Source: Clostridium bornimense
Lineage (GTDB): Bacteria > Bacillota > Clostridia > Clostridiales > Clostridiaceae
Direction: 5' to 3'
Assembly (NCBI RefSeq): GCF_018917145.1
Contig: NZ_JAHLOD010000009.1
Coordinates: 1-64,000 of the forward strand
Length of the DNA stretch: 64,000 nucleotides
Shown here: positions 33,781-44,071 of the stretch, one piece after another
Layout of the letters: every line of letters begins with the position of its first letter
How positions within the stretch are numbered: position 1 is the first letter of the stretch
The notes under the pieces: generated by a model
The model's database searches: none
What the model saw: the letters and a program-made list of their open reading frames with translations, nothing else
Told to the model about the DNA's origin: nothing
Translations under genes and position numbers: made by a program

Positions 33781-34786
33781 AAGAATAAAAGGAATAACAT
33801 TAACTATACTTACAGAGAGTCCAGTACCACTTTCCTATGATCAGGGGTATGGAAATTATACTCCAATGAAAAAGGAACAATATAAGAATAAGCTTCATGC
33901 TAAGACAAGCATTGGAACTTTCACATATGAATTAAGAAAAAGTCTTCATCAAAACTATAACTGGAAGTTAAGTGATATTGTTTTGAATAAATCAAAAGAC
34001 GGAAAGATAAGTAATTTGTATGCGCATAGTGAAGGAATAGAAAGTGCAGATGAATATGGATTAGAATCAGATGTATTTGGGTACTTTGTTCCAACTAAGG
34101 GCAAAGGGTCATTAACGAAGGTATCACCGCTTAGAATAATTCCTTTTAGATCCTTAAATCCTTATAATAGTACAACTCAATTGGTTACTAATAGAGGCTT
34201 TTTAGAAGAGGGATTAGGAAGAAAGTATTATGATTCAAATGGAGAAGAAATAGTAAGAGATGATAAGTTCCCAAGTACACAAGCTTTAGCGGTAGAAGAA
34301 GTTATGGCTGATTACTATGTATACACAGTAACATTAGAGTTAGATAGAATTGGAGTTGTTGAGGTTCAGGATGGAAAGTTATTAGCACCAGATGATAGAA
34401 AATATATGCCTAAGGAAGTAAGAGAAAAAGCTGCAAAGGATATAATGGATGCACTAACTATACTTACAAGAAATATAAAACATACATCGGTTTTATTAAA
34501 GCCTTTAGCTGTAATGGGAGGAGCATTTGATAAGGTAGTTCCATATTTTTGGGATGATATGAATTATATTTCTGACTTAAATGCAGTTAGTTTAGATAGT
34601 GTAATAAATACTATAGACGGATATAAGCTTAATAGTGATGAATATATAGTTGCTTTTGACAATAGAATAAAGACAATAAATAAAAGCGACAATATAGTAA
34701 TTAGTAATTCTCCAATTAAAGAAATAAAGAAGTTAGCAGATAGAATTGAAGTTAGAGATGATAATATGTGGTATTTGAAAGGTTAG
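33773..34786 (+). CDS. cas7: Cascade backbone subunit Cas7 (Cst2/DevR-like)
   Basis: A 337-residue RAMP protein forming the helical backbone along the crRNA spacer. It opens RIKGITLTILTESPVPLSYDQG and contains KTSIGTFTYELRKSLHQ and PLRIIPFRSLNPYNSTTQLVTN, then MGGAFDKVVPYFWDD, in keeping with the Cas7/DevR group in I-B systems. It overlaps the cas8 stop by 8 bp and is followed by cas5 10 bp later. It is thus part of the tightly packed effector operon. Confidence 0.93.
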   Translation: MSKRIKGITLTILTESPVPLSYDQGYGNYTPMKKEQYKNKLHAKTSIGTFTYELRKSLHQNYNWKLSDIVLNKSKDGKISNLYAHSEGIESADEYGLESDVFGYFVPTKGKGSLTKVSPLRIIPFRSLNPYNSTTQLVTNRGFLEEGLGRKYYDSNGEEIVRDDKFPSTQALAVEEVMADYYVYTVTLELDRIGVVEVQDGKLLAPDDRKYMPKEVREKAAKDIMDALTILTRNIKHTSVLLKPLAVMGGAFDKVVPYFWDDMNYISDLNAVSLDSVINTIDGYKLNSDEYIVAFDNRIKTINKSDNIVISNSPIKEIKKLADRIEVRDDNMWYLKG

Positions 34787-34796
34787 AGGGAGAAAT

Positions 34797-35594
34797 ATGA
34801 GCAAAAAAGCATTAAGAATTAGAGTTAAGCAACCAACAGCTCATTATAGAGATCATAAGGTTTCTCAAAATGAATATATAGATACCTTAGAATTACCACC
34901 TAAAACTACAATAATGGGTATGTTGACTTATTTATGTGATAGAAGATTAAAATCACCAATAGATATTGCTGTAATTGGGTTTTATAAGTCAAAGGAAATA
35001 GAGTTTTCTAGAGGAGAGAGAATTTCATTTTGGGATGATTATAGGAAGTTTAAGAAAAAGGTAGAAAATAGGTTAAGTGATGGAGAATATTATGATTATT
35101 ATAAAAGTGAATTAGCTGAAAATAGTATATTAAATTATGAGGTTCTTAAAGATGTACAATTAACCATATATATATCTACAGAAAGTAATGAAGAATTTCA
35201 GATTATAAAGAATAGCTTAGAAAGTCCAAGTAAGTATATGAATATAGGAAGAAAAGAAGATTTCATAATTCCAATAGTTAAAGGTGTTTTTGTTGAAGAA
35301 GTGTATCTTGAAGAAAAATATATAAGTGAAACGAAAGAAGCTATTAAAGAACAATTAAAAATTATGAATAGCTATATAAAAGTAGACTTAAAAGATAGTT
35401 CAAATGATATATTATCTAAAGGTGCATTATATGCTTTGCCAAGCACATATAAAGACTTGGAAGCTGATAAAGTCGACAGAAAATTTATATTTAGTCATTA
35501 TATATACGTAGATAAAGAAGGTATATATCCTAAAAATATAACTGTAAATATATATGATGATGGTAAGAAAAAAGAAGTTTTCACATGGCTTTAG
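34797..35594 (+). CDS. cas5: Cascade subunit Cas5 (Cas5t-like)
   Basis: A 265-residue RAMP protein that holds the 5' handle of the crRNA. The N-terminal ALRIRVKQPTAHYRDHKV, followed by DTLELPPKTTIMGML, is the Cas5 signature region (PTxxGML). A conserved EVYLEEKYI and a C-terminal strand-rich part follow. AGAGGGAG precedes the ATG. It ends 10 bp before the cas3 start. Confidence 0.93.
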   Translation: MSKKALRIRVKQPTAHYRDHKVSQNEYIDTLELPPKTTIMGMLTYLCDRRLKSPIDIAVIGFYKSKEIEFSRGERISFWDDYRKFKKKVENRLSDGEYYDYYKSELAENSILNYEVLKDVQLTIYISTESNEEFQIIKNSLESPSKYMNIGRKEDFIIPIVKGVFVEEVYLEEKYISETKEAIKEQLKIMNSYIKVDLKDSSNDILSKGALYALPSTYKDLEADKVDRKFIFSHYIYVDKEGIYPKNITVNIYDDGKKKEVFTWL

Positions 35595-35604
35595 GAGGGG
35601 GATT

Positions 35605-37839
35605 ATGAGAAAAGTACTAGCGAAATCTGAAGACGTTAAGAATAATAGAAAGCAACAAGGATTAGTTGAGCATATAGGTGATTTGTTAGAAGTTTTAGCA
35701 GTTATGTATAAGTCAGGACTTTATGAAAACTATGATAAAGAAATAATGAATCTTATTTGTATTTGTCACGACTTGGGAAAGATAAATTCTGTAATGCAAA
35801 ATAAATTGTATGGTAATGAAGAAGAAAATAATATAACTAGACATAATGTTTTATCAGGAGCTATGTTGTTTATGGTGTTAGAAAACATTAACATACAGTG
35901 TAATGAAAAATTAATTATATATAAAGCTATAATATTGCACCATGGCAAATATGAAGATTATATTAGATTAAGTAAAACTCGAGTTCAGGAAGAAATATAT
36001 CAGTATATTGAAAAAGATATATTAGAAAGTAATGAGTATAATTTGAAAGAAGTAGAAGAGTTTATTTCAGAAAATTTGAAGATTAATTTTAAGTTTGACA
36101 AAGAAAAATTAGATTATGATTATTTATATACTTTAGGTGATGAAATTGATGGGGAAGAAGAAAAAATAAAATATATTAAGTATAAAGGGTTATTAAATTT
36201 AACAGATCATATTGCGTCTAGTGGAGAGAAGAATTTTAGATTTTATAATGATATAAGTGATAATGATATAGATAAGTTAATTAAGAATAATATTGCTTCA
36301 AGAAGTGGGATCAGTTACAAAGATATAAGTTTTACAACACTGCAAGAAAATTTGAGGAAGTTGAAAGATGAGAATGTATTAACAGTTGCATTTACTGGAG
36401 CTGGAAAAACTGTTTCAGATTATAGAAAAAGTTTTAAAAGAAAGTTTTTTTTAGTTCCAAATAAAATTTCAGCAGAAAGTTTTTATAGAGAAAGTATATT
36501 TAAAGATGATGACTATATAGGATTACTTCATGGTGATATTAATTTATACTCAGTAAGCAATAATGATTCAGATGAAATCAAATTAACGATGAGAGATATA
36601 AATCTAAGTAAGAATTTTTGTAAGCCATATGTGATAGCTACAGTAGATCAATTATTATTAGCTATGTTTAAGTTCCCAGGGTATGAGAAAGTTTTTGCAG
36701 CACTAGAAGGGGCATCAATAACGGTAGATGAAGTACATTTATTAGACCCTAGAATGTTTTTAATATTATTATATTTTATAGAATTTAGTTGTAAATGGTT
36801 AAATGTAAAATTTCACTTAATGACAGCTACATTACCTAAATCATATAAAGATGAAATGGTTAAAAAAAATATATCATTTTCTAATGAAAGTGGGAAAATT
36901 AAATTTGTTGAGAGTAATGAGGTAGAAGAGTTTTCAGAAGGAAAAAATGTTAGAGTTGAGTTTATTAAAGAAAATAGAGTTGAAGATATAGTATATAAAT
37001 CTATTGAAGATGGTAAAAAGGTATTGATAGTAAAAAATACTATTGATGAAGTAAATAAAACATATGAATTGTTAAAAAAGAAGTATCATGATAAAGAAAT
37101 TGGGGTATTACATAGTAGATTTAAGTTCGAAGATAAAAAAGTAAAATATAATAATATACTAAATGGTAAAGGGGATATATGGATAGCTACACAATCTGTA
37201 GAGGTATCGTTAGATTTAGACTTCAATGTAATAATAACAGATTTAGCACCTATGGATTCATTAATACAAAGAATGGGTAGATGTAATAGGCACAATAAGT
37301 ATTCATTAGGTGAATTTTATATATTACCTAATAAAAAAGATGTTTATGAAGATAAGCTTAAAGAAATAACTAAGAAGATACTTATAAATAGGCTAAAGAA
37401 ACAGATTATTTTTGATATGGAAACTAGAAAAGTTATTTTAGATGAATATTATGATAATGATAGTATTAAAAAATACTTTTCAGAAGAATTTAAAGTTTGT
37501 AATGATAGTATAAAAGATATATATGGAATAATTACAGATAATTTTACTGGAACTGATTTAATGTTTAAATTTGAACCATATAAAAATATAGTAGATAATA
37601 AGAAAAAGGCTTCGAAGTTATTTAGGGATATAGATATTACGTATAAAGTTATATTAGCAAAAGATTTTGCAAGTACAAGTAATAGAAAAGATGTACAACT
37701 TAAATCTATACAAATATCAAAGGGGATTTTTAACAAGTTATATGGTATGAATCTTGTAGAGAGAGTAGAGGGATATTTTCTAATAAAAGATAGTGATAAA
37801 TATAAATATACAGAAGATGAAGGATTAATATTGCAGTAA
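35605..37839 (+). CDS. cas3: Cas3 nuclease-helicase (HD and DExH fused)
   Basis: A 744-residue protein that unwinds and degrades target DNA once Cascade is bound. The N-terminal HD nuclease has His23, then His55-Asp56 (CICHDLGKI) and ILHHGKYEDY. The helicase has Walker A FTGAGKT, the DEVH box TVDEVHLLD, motif III LMTATLP, and motif VI QRMGRCNRH near residue 552. Start 35605 is chosen for the GGAGGGG 5 nt upstream; a longer frame to 35554 lies inside cas5. It is the last cas gene before the array; no cas4, cas1 or cas2 follows. Confidence 0.95.
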   Translation: MRKVLAKSEDVKNNRKQQGLVEHIGDLLEVLAVMYKSGLYENYDKEIMNLICICHDLGKINSVMQNKLYGNEEENNITRHNVLSGAMLFMVLENINIQCNEKLIIYKAIILHHGKYEDYIRLSKTRVQEEIYQYIEKDILESNEYNLKEVEEFISENLKINFKFDKEKLDYDYLYTLGDEIDGEEEKIKYIKYKGLLNLTDHIASSGEKNFRFYNDISDNDIDKLIKNNIASRSGISYKDISFTTLQENLRKLKDENVLTVAFTGAGKTVSDYRKSFKRKFFLVPNKISAESFYRESIFKDDDYIGLLHGDINLYSVSNNDSDEIKLTMRDINLSKNFCKPYVIATVDQLLLAMFKFPGYEKVFAALEGASITVDEVHLLDPRMFLILLYFIEFSCKWLNVKFHLMTATLPKSYKDEMVKKNISFSNESGKIKFVESNEVEEFSEGKNVRVEFIKENRVEDIVYKSIEDGKKVLIVKNTIDEVNKTYELLKKKYHDKEIGVLHSRFKFEDKKVKYNNILNGKGDIWIATQSVEVSLDLDFNVIITDLAPMDSLIQRMGRCNRHNKYSLGEFYILPNKKDVYEDKLKEITKKILINRLKKQIIFDMETRKVILDEYYDNDSIKKYFSEEFKVCNDSIKDIYGIITDNFTGTDLMFKFEPYKNIVDNKKKASKLFRDIDITYKVILAKDFASTSNRKDVQLKSIQISKGIFNKLYGMNLVERVEGYFLIKDSDKYKYTEDEGLILQ

Positions 37840-38014
37840 ATCATATTTTAGTATAAACATTAGAAAACTATTGGTATCATTGACTTTGAGGATGGTTAAG
37901 AGCAATTGAGATATTTCCTACTAAAGGTTTACTGCAAAAATAAGATTTTTACTAATTACTTTTTATGATGAAACCTAGTAAAATAGCTACTTTAAGGTAA
38001 TATGTAAATAGGGG
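37840..38014 (+). promoter_or_regulatory. CRISPR leader region
   Basis: An AT-rich, non-coding stretch between the cas3 stop and the first repeat. The repeat orientation, compared with the known transcribed direction of the similar C. difficile repeat, places the leader here. A -10-like TAAAAT at 37979 is possible but no good -35 matches it. A GGGGG run sits just before the first repeat. Confidence 0.7.
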
Positions 38015-39611
38015 GTTTTTTATTAACTATAAGGAATTTAAATAAGTTTTGACATTGCTTGTTGGAATTCCATATTAGCGTTTTTTATTAACTATAAGGA
38101 ATTTAAATTTAAAGTAATTTGCATTACCTAAAGCACTATCTTGTGTTTTTTATTAACTATAAGGAATTTAAATAAACTTGTTAAATATTTAATCATGTAA
38201 TAATACATGTGTTTTTTATTAACTATAAGGAATTTAAATACTTTCTCCATTATTCAAAGTTATTTCTGAAACACTGTTTTTTATTAACTATAAGGAATTT
38301 AAATCACTAAAAAGAAATGCATTAACAATAAATATATCAGTTTTTTATTAACTATAAGGAATTTAAATATTAGGCACTATACTTTTATTTTCCATAATTT
38401 CCTCGTTTTTTATTAACTATAAGGAATTTAAATTGCTTCTTTTATTCCATCTATACCAGCTTTAAAGAAGTTTTTTATTAACTATAAGGAATTTAAATAC
38501 TGAACAAAGTGCGGCGGCTATGGAAGCGTTAGGACGTTTTTTATTAACTATAAGGAATTTAAATAAGGATTATAAATTAAAATTTATATTTTGGAAAGCA
38601 GTTTTTTATTAACTATAAGGAATTTAAATACTAACTTAACTGTAAAAGACGCCATAGCATGGATAGTTTTTTATTAACTATAAGGAATTTAAATCTAGAA
38701 TGTGTATGTGTTTTACTACCGCCTGTTTTCGTTTTTTATTAACTATAAGGAATTTAAATTGTATTATTAAACGATATGGCTGATTCTAATAGTGTAGTTT
38801 TTTATTAACTATAAGGAATTTAAATTCGTATAATTCATTTAAACTATCTACTAAGTATATAAGTTTTTTATTAACTATAAGGAATTTAAATATATTATTA
38901 TCACCTTCGTTTACAATAGCAAGTAATTGTTTTTTATTAACTATAAGGAATTTAAATATATCTAATATTGCTTTTCGACCTTTTCTATCTTGTGTTTTTT
39001 ATTAACTATAAGGAATTTAAATTTTGTGTTGTTGTTAAGCATGTTTAAAAAGTTCATCGTTTTTTATTAACTATAAGGAATTTAAATATGAGAATAATAT
39101 AGATGGTCTAAAAGTTGCTGGAGCGTTTTTTATTAACTATAAGGAATTTAAATTTCTCTTAAATTAGCTGTCATTACTATTTCTGTTTTGTTTTTTATTA
39201 ACTATAAGGAATTTAAATAGAATTAGAAAGGCTTTACTTGCAGATGCAAGAAATGGTTTTTTATTAACTATAAGGAATTTAAATTTTACAGTTCTAAAAG
39301 CTGAGGGCAAATCACACAGAGTTTTTTATTAACTATAAGGAATTTAAATAAAGATATGGGTGGTATGGGATTAAGATTTATAGCTACGTTTTTTATTAAC
39401 TATAAGGAATTTAAATTGTATAGAAAGTGGAACATCTAAAAAGATAGATTTAGTTTTTTATTAACTATAAGGAATTTAAATAAAACACAAACCACTGAGT
39501 TAGAATTTAAGGCATATGTTTTTTATTAACTATAAGGAATTTAAATCATGATTATTTAGGCACATACCACAAAAGAAGATTTGTTTTTTATTAACTATAA
39601 GGAATTTAAAT
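38015..39611 (+). CRISPR. type I-B CRISPR array, 25 repeats and 24 spacers
   Basis: A 29-nt repeat starting GTTTTTTATTAAC and ending AAGGAATTTAAAT occurs 25 times without a single change that I can see, including the last copy at 39583-39611. Spacers are 35-38 nt, mostly 36 or 37. The repeat strongly resembles the C. difficile I-B repeat in length and pattern. Uniform repeats and spacer lengths indicate a well-kept array. Several spacers are richer in G and C than the host (for example 38499-38535), as expected for foreign DNA. Spacer targets cannot be found without a search. Confidence 0.99.
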
Positions 39612-39700
39612 ACTACTACACTTATAATTATATATTATTAATAAGTATAATCATTTTTGGGGAACACTACTATATTATAAATTAATATAGGCGGTGCAAT

Positions 39701-40954
39701 ATGAAGAAGAATAAAATAGAAAAGTATAGTAAGGAATTGATAAAACAAGTTTTTAAGTGGCTTATTCTAAGCATAATTATGGGAATCGCCATTGGAATAG
39801 TAGTAGGGGCTTTTGATAGAATATTAGGTTTTGCTAATAAATTTAGAAAGAAGAATCAGTGGTTAATATATTTTTTGCCTATTGCAGGAGTAATAATTAG
39901 TTTTATATATGTTAGAGTAAAAAGAAATGCGTATTCAGGAGAAAATTTGCTAAAGTCAGAAGTACAAAGTGCTGCAAAAGATATTCCTATATATATGATC
40001 CCTGTAAGTTTTATAGGGTCATTAGCAACAACTTTTTTTGGAGGATCAGCAGGTAAAGATAGTGCTGGTGTGGCTATGGCAGGAACCTTTGGAGATTTTT
40101 TGGCTAGAAGATTAAAGCTAAATGATGGTGAACAAAGAACTTTAGTAATTAGTGGAGTTGGTGCTGCTTTTGGGGTATTATATGACACACCATTTGCTGG
40201 AGCACTTTTGGGTATGGAGTTAGTACTTAAAGGTAATTTTCATTATGAATCATTAATACCAGCTTTTTTTACTAGCGTAATTTCTAGTGAAGTGTCAAAA
40301 TTAGTCGGTGTAAAACCAATAGAATATCCGCAATTAGATTTAGGAAAATTAACATGTCTTCTTATAGTAAAACTTATAATTCTTGGACTGCTTTTTGGAT
40401 TAGTAGGAATGTTTTTTAACTTTGTTGTTGATAATAGTTCTAAGATTTATGGATTAGTAGTTAAAAACCCAATGATAAAAGGTTTCCTAGGTGGAATTAT
40501 AACAATAGTACTCACTTTAATATTAGGAAAAAACTATAATGGATTAGGTCAATCTATTATAAATGATGCCTTTTCTACGCAGTCTCATATGTTACATTTC
40601 TTTTGGAAGACAATATTTACTGCAGTAGCATTAGGTTCTGTTTTTCAAGGTGGACGTGTAAATCCTACATTCTTTGTAGGGGCAACTTTTGGTAGTGCAA
40701 TATCTAGTTTTTTTGGATTACCTTTAGCATCTGTAGCTGCATTAGGAATGATAGGCGTATTTTGTGGATCACATGCGTTACCAATAACAGCAGTAGCTAT
40801 GGCTATAGAGTATTTTGGTAGCGGAGAGGTTTTAGCAATTATTATAGTTATGACGGTAACTTATATTGTATCAGGATTTTATGATATTTTAACTAAAAGA
40901 GAGTTAACAAAAGAAAAGAGTACATTATTTGAAGCTGCTGGAGGAAAGAATTAG
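39701..40954 (+). CDS. ClC-family chloride channel/transporter
   Basis: A 417-residue membrane protein with about ten spans and the ClC selectivity motifs. GGSAGKDSAGVAMAG fits the GxSxGxEGP-like region, here with Asp in place of the usual gating Glu environment. GAAFGVLYDTPFAGALLGMEL is the GxFxP-like loop, and GSVFQGGRVNPTFFVGATFG comes later. It moves chloride or fluoride ions; channel versus antiporter cannot be told. Some ClC-F (fluoride) proteins have altered motifs like this, which is a possible alternative. It starts 90 bp after the CRISPR array. Confidence 0.88.
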   Translation: MKKNKIEKYSKELIKQVFKWLILSIIMGIAIGIVVGAFDRILGFANKFRKKNQWLIYFLPIAGVIISFIYVRVKRNAYSGENLLKSEVQSAAKDIPIYMIPVSFIGSLATTFFGGSAGKDSAGVAMAGTFGDFLARRLKLNDGEQRTLVISGVGAAFGVLYDTPFAGALLGMELVLKGNFHYESLIPAFFTSVISSEVSKLVGVKPIEYPQLDLGKLTCLLIVKLIILGLLFGLVGMFFNFVVDNSSKIYGLVVKNPMIKGFLGGIITIVLTLILGKNYNGLGQSIINDAFSTQSHMLHFFWKTIFTAVALGSVFQGGRVNPTFFVGATFGSAISSFFGLPLASVAALGMIGVFCGSHALPITAVAMAIEYFGSGEVLAIIIVMTVTYIVSGFYDILTKRELTKEKSTLFEAAGGKN

Positions 40955-41038
40955 TATTTAGGAAAATTTTAAATATATTTATATAACTTTTTGAAAAATA
41001 TAGATAATTATATAATATTATGATATTATATTGTATAT

Positions 41039-41079
41039 TAGCAATGGAGCTCATAAGATAAGTTCTATTGCTTATTTTT
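41039..41079 (+). terminator. terminator of the ClC gene
   Basis: AGCAATGGAGCT pairs (with G-U pairs) with AGTTCTATTGCT and is followed by TATTTTT. Confidence 0.7.
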
Positions 41080-41131
41080 ATATAACAATTTACAAATGAA
41101 GATTGCAGTAGCATAAGAGGGGGAATTCAAA

Positions 41132-41209
41132 ATGGTCAAGAGCAGAAATATTTTATCAATAATTGCATTAGTAGCTATAACAATAATTACATTCATATTA
41201 ATGCATTAG
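41132..41209 (+). CDS. 25-residue single-span membrane peptide
   Basis: Beginning MVKSRNILSIIALVAITIIT and ending FILMH, with a GAGGGGG site upstream of the ATG. It predicts a basic N terminus followed by one hydrophobic helix, a form common to small membrane modulators and type I toxins. The frame is followed directly by a strong terminator (41223-41257), giving a compact gene. No homologue is recognised. Confidence 0.6.
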   Translation: MVKSRNILSIIALVAITIITFILMH

Positions 41210-41222
41210 TATATAGATTATA

Positions 41223-41257
41223 AAAAAAGACGTTGAAGTTTACTTCAACGTCTTTTT
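41223..41257. terminator. bidirectional terminator
   Basis: AAAAAGACGTTGAAG (41224-41238) pairs perfectly with CTTCAACGTCTTTTT (41243-41257). It serves both the 25-residue peptide gene and the minus-strand tRNA. Confidence 0.93.
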
Positions 41258-41332
41258 GGTCGGGGTGACAGGTCTCGAACCTGCGACCTCATGGTCCCAA
41301 ACCACGCACTCTACCATCTGAGCCACACCCCG
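41257..41332 (-). tRNA. tRNA-Pro (UGG)
   Basis: On the minus strand the acceptor CGGGGTG pairs with CACCCCG, the D arm is GCTC...GAGT, and the anticodon arm CGTGG-TTTGGGA-CCATG gives anticodon UGG. The T arm is GCAGG-TTCGAGA-CCTGT. Discriminator A and an encoded CCA complete 76 nt. UGG decodes all proline codons with wobble. Confidence 0.96.
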
Positions 41333-41414
41333 AGGCACGAGACTTATTATATATGCAAATGTGACAAAAAGCAAGAAAAATTTCAAAAACAGTGAAAAGG
41401 TATATGTATAAGGT

Positions 41415-41525
41415 CACAGGGCACAAGGCACAGGTATAGATGAAATTCTTGCAGAATTTCTGAAATTTTAAGTGCTTAGTTGAATGTTATAAGTTAGACT
41501 ATGGTTCTTCTTACACTATTATCTC
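41415..41525. repeat. dispersed repeat, copy D
   Basis: CACAGGGCACAAGGCACAGG, then GAAATTCTTGCAGAATTTC, TGAAATTTTAAGTG and a trailing TTATAAGTTAG, in the same order as copies A to C. It lies between the tRNA and the murC terminator. Confidence 0.8.
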
Positions 41526-41532
41526 TTCACTA

Positions 41533-41580
41533 CCAAAAAGGAACTGAGGCACAATGCATATTTATTGTGCGACAGTTCCA
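41533..41580 (-). terminator. terminator of murC
   Basis: On the minus strand GGAACTGTCGCACAAT pairs with ATTGTGCCTCAGTTCC and is followed by CTTTTTGG. The TGTCGCACAA part is shared with the left ends of repeats B and C. Confidence 0.82.
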
Positions 41581-41593
41581 TTCATTTTAATTA

Positions 41594-42964
41594 TTATTTA
41601 GCTAGGAATGATTCACCAACTTTAAATATATCTCCAGCTCCTACAGTGATAAATAAATCACCATCTTCAAGAGTTTTTTCTAGATATGATTCTATTTCAT
41701 CAAAACTATGAATATTAATAGCATTTACACCTCTAGCTTTTATTGCATCGCAAAGCATTTGAGATGAAACTATACCAGTATCTTTTTCTCTAGCAGCATA
41801 AATATCAGCTAAAATTAGTTCGTCAACTTCATCAAATACTTCTGAAAATTCTTTAAATAAGCTCTTAGTTCTAGTGTAAGTGTGAGGTTGGAACGCTATA
41901 ACTAACTTTTTATGAGGAAAGTTTTTAGCAGCTGCTAAAGTTGCTTTTATTTCTGTTGGATGATGAGCATAATCATCAATAACAGTTATACCATTCTTTT
42001 TACCTTTATATTCAAAACGTCTATTAGTACCATGGAAACTTTCAAGACCAGCTTTAATATTTTCATAAGGTATTCCCATAGCTATAGAACCAGCTATTGT
42101 TGAAAGAGCGTTTAAGATATTGTGTCTTCCTGGTACTTTTAATGTAATAGAAAGAATTTTTTCATTTTTATATGTTACATCAAAAGACCCACGACTTCTT
42201 TCATCAAAAATAATATTTTCAGCTTTTACATCACCGGAATTAATACCAAAAGATATTACATTACAATCTACAGTAGATGCAACTTCCATAACTTTTTTAT
42301 CTTCAGCATTAGCAATTAAGTATCCGTCTTTTGGAATTATATGAGCGAATTTCTTGAACGCTTCTTCTATTTGATTTATATCTTTGTAATAGTCTAGATG
42401 ATCAGCATCAATATTTAATATTACGCCTATTGTAGGAAAGAAAGATAAGAATGATTCTTTATATTCACAAGCTTCTGTTAAGAAGAAGTCAGATTTACCG
42501 CAACGAACGTAACCATCGATAATATCAAGTTTTCCTCCAACTAATATAGTAGGATCTAATTCTGCTGATAAAAGTACGTGTGAATACATTGAAGTAGTAG
42601 TAGTTTTACCATGAGTACCAGATACAGCAATATTATGATGGAAGTCTTTCATGATTTCACCAAGGAATTGTGCTCTATTAAATAAAGGCACGTTTAGTTT
42701 ACGAGCAGCTATAAGCTCTTCGTTATCTTCACTAATAGCAGCAGTATAAACTACAGCACCTACATTATTTAGATTTTCTTTCTTTTGACCTATATAGATG
42801 GTTGCTCCAATATTTTTTAAATGTTCTGTTATAGGAGATGCATTCATATCTGAACCAGAAACTTTATAGCCTCTATGAAGTAAAATTTCTGCTAATCCAC
42901 TCATCGAAACCCCACCGATACCTATAAAGTGAATATTATGGTCTTTATTTATATTTAATGACAA
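41594..42964 (-). CDS. murC: UDP-N-acetylmuramate-L-alanine ligase
   Basis: A 456-residue cytoplasmic enzyme that adds L-alanine to UDP-MurNAc using ATP, in the first peptide step of the cell wall. It shows [14 protein letters not shown], the P-loop [20 protein letters not shown], and the C-terminal [14 protein letters not shown] and FQPHTYTRT. Length and motifs are typical. It diverges from purR, as in other clostridia. Confidence 0.98.
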   Translation of the reverse strand: MSLNINKDHNIHFIGIGGVSMSGLAEILLHRGYKVSGSDMNASPITEHLKNIGATIYIGQKKENLNNVGAVVYTAAISEDNEELIAARKLNVPLFNRAQFLGEIMKDFHHNIAVSGTHGKTTTTSMYSHVLLSAELDPTILVGGKLDIIDGYVRCGKSDFFLTEACEYKESFLSFFPTIGVILNIDADHLDYYKDINQIEEAFKKFAHIIPKDGYLIANAEDKKVMEVASTVDCNVISFGINSGDVKAENIIFDERSRGSFDVTYKNEKILSITLKVPGRHNILNALSTIAGSIAMGIPYENIKAGLESFHGTNRRFEYKGKKNGITVIDDYAHHPTEIKATLAAAKNFPHKKLVIAFQPHTYTRTKSLFKEFSEVFDEVDELILADIYAAREKDTGIVSSQMLCDAIKARGVNAINIHSFDEIESYLEKTLEDGDLFITVGAGDIFKVGESFLAK

Positions 42965-43157
42965 AACTGTCGCCTCCTTAATTCTTACTAGTCTATACTA
43001 ATTATATACAAATATTCAGTAAATCAAAACAAAGATTGTGTAATTTTCTAAATTTTCTCCAATACTATTTATATTGATAATTTAGTGGTTTTATCATAAA
43101 ATATGAATATTAGTAAAAAAATAAACTAAAAAAATTCGTATAAGGTGTGGAGAAAAG

Positions 43158-43967
43158 ATGGAAAAGTATTCTAGAGGTCAGAGAATAGGTGTAATAACTA
43201 AAAAACTTATAGAAAATCCGAACAAAGTTATAGGGTTGAACTATTTTACTGAAAGACTAAATGCAGCGAAGTCTACAACCTCTGAAGATATTGTTATTAT
43301 TAAAGATACATTTAAATCTTTAAATTTAGGAAAAGTGGAAACAGTGGCGGGAGCTTCTGGCGGAGTTAAGTACGTTTGTTCTGTTACAGATGAGATGAGA
43401 GAAGAATTTGTATCAAAGTTGTGCAAAGTATTAGGAGAGAAGGAAAGAGTTATTATTGGTGATTTTCTTTATATGACGGATATATTATATGATCCAGATA
43501 TAATTTCAAAAGCAGGTCATATACTAGCATCAATTTTTATAGAGAAAGATATTGATTATGTAGTTACAGTAGAAACTAAAGGGATTCCGCTTGCTTATGA
43601 AGTAGCAAAGATGTTAGGAGTTAAATTAGTAATTGTAAGAAGAGATAATAAAGTTACTGAAGGAACTACAGTATCAATAAATTATGTATCGGGATCAAGC
43701 AAAAGAATACAATCAATGTCACTTTCTAAAAAATCATTAAATGCAAAGTCAAACTGTTTGTTTATAGATGATTTTATGAAAGCAGGAGGCACAGCTAAAG
43801 GAATCGCTGATCTTATAAAAGAGTTTGATTGTAATTTAATTGGAACAGGAGTACTTATAGATAATGTAGAAAGTAGCGAAAAAATAGTAGATAATTATAT
43901 ATCACTTATAAAATATTACGGTATTGATAATAATGGAATGGCAATATTAAAACCTTCTATAATATAA
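43158..43967 (+). CDS. purR: pur operon repressor
   Basis: A 269-residue regulator with an N-terminal winged-helix DNA-binding domain (about 1-72; RGQRIGVITKKLIENP) and a phosphoribosyltransferase-like domain. It shows the PRPP-binding motif CLFIDDFMKAGGTAKG near residue 200. In Bacillus it represses purine synthesis genes and is released by PRPP. No PurBox sequences were located here. spoVG follows, the conserved Firmicute order. Confidence 0.95.
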   Translation: MEKYSRGQRIGVITKKLIENPNKVIGLNYFTERLNAAKSTTSEDIVIIKDTFKSLNLGKVETVAGASGGVKYVCSVTDEMREEFVSKLCKVLGEKERVIIGDFLYMTDILYDPDIISKAGHILASIFIEKDIDYVVTVETKGIPLAYEVAKMLGVKLVIVRRDNKVTEGTTVSINYVSGSSKRIQSMSLSKKSLNAKSNCLFIDDFMKAGGTAKGIADLIKEFDCNLIGTGVLIDNVESSEKIVDNYISLIKYYGIDNNGMAILKPSII

Positions 43968-44071
43968 ATATTGAAAGAAAATAAAATTTTTTTAATAAAA
44001 TGTAAAAATAAAGAAGGAAATCCAAGATTTTTATAGAATTTAATTATAAAAGTGTCTTGGAGGTGTATTGC

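Noticed and set aside
37449-37844. 131-codon minus-strand frame over the cas3 3' end
   Set aside because: Shadow of the cas3 coding region; no RBS, hydrophobic low-complexity product.
37840-38014. Second crRNA-like unit in the leader
   Set aside because: No repeat-like block was found between the cas3 stop and the first repeat.
38499-38535. A spacer whose translation (EQSAAAMEALG) recalls a phage tape-measure protein
   Set aside because: Twelve codons are too few to identify a target; a database search would be needed.
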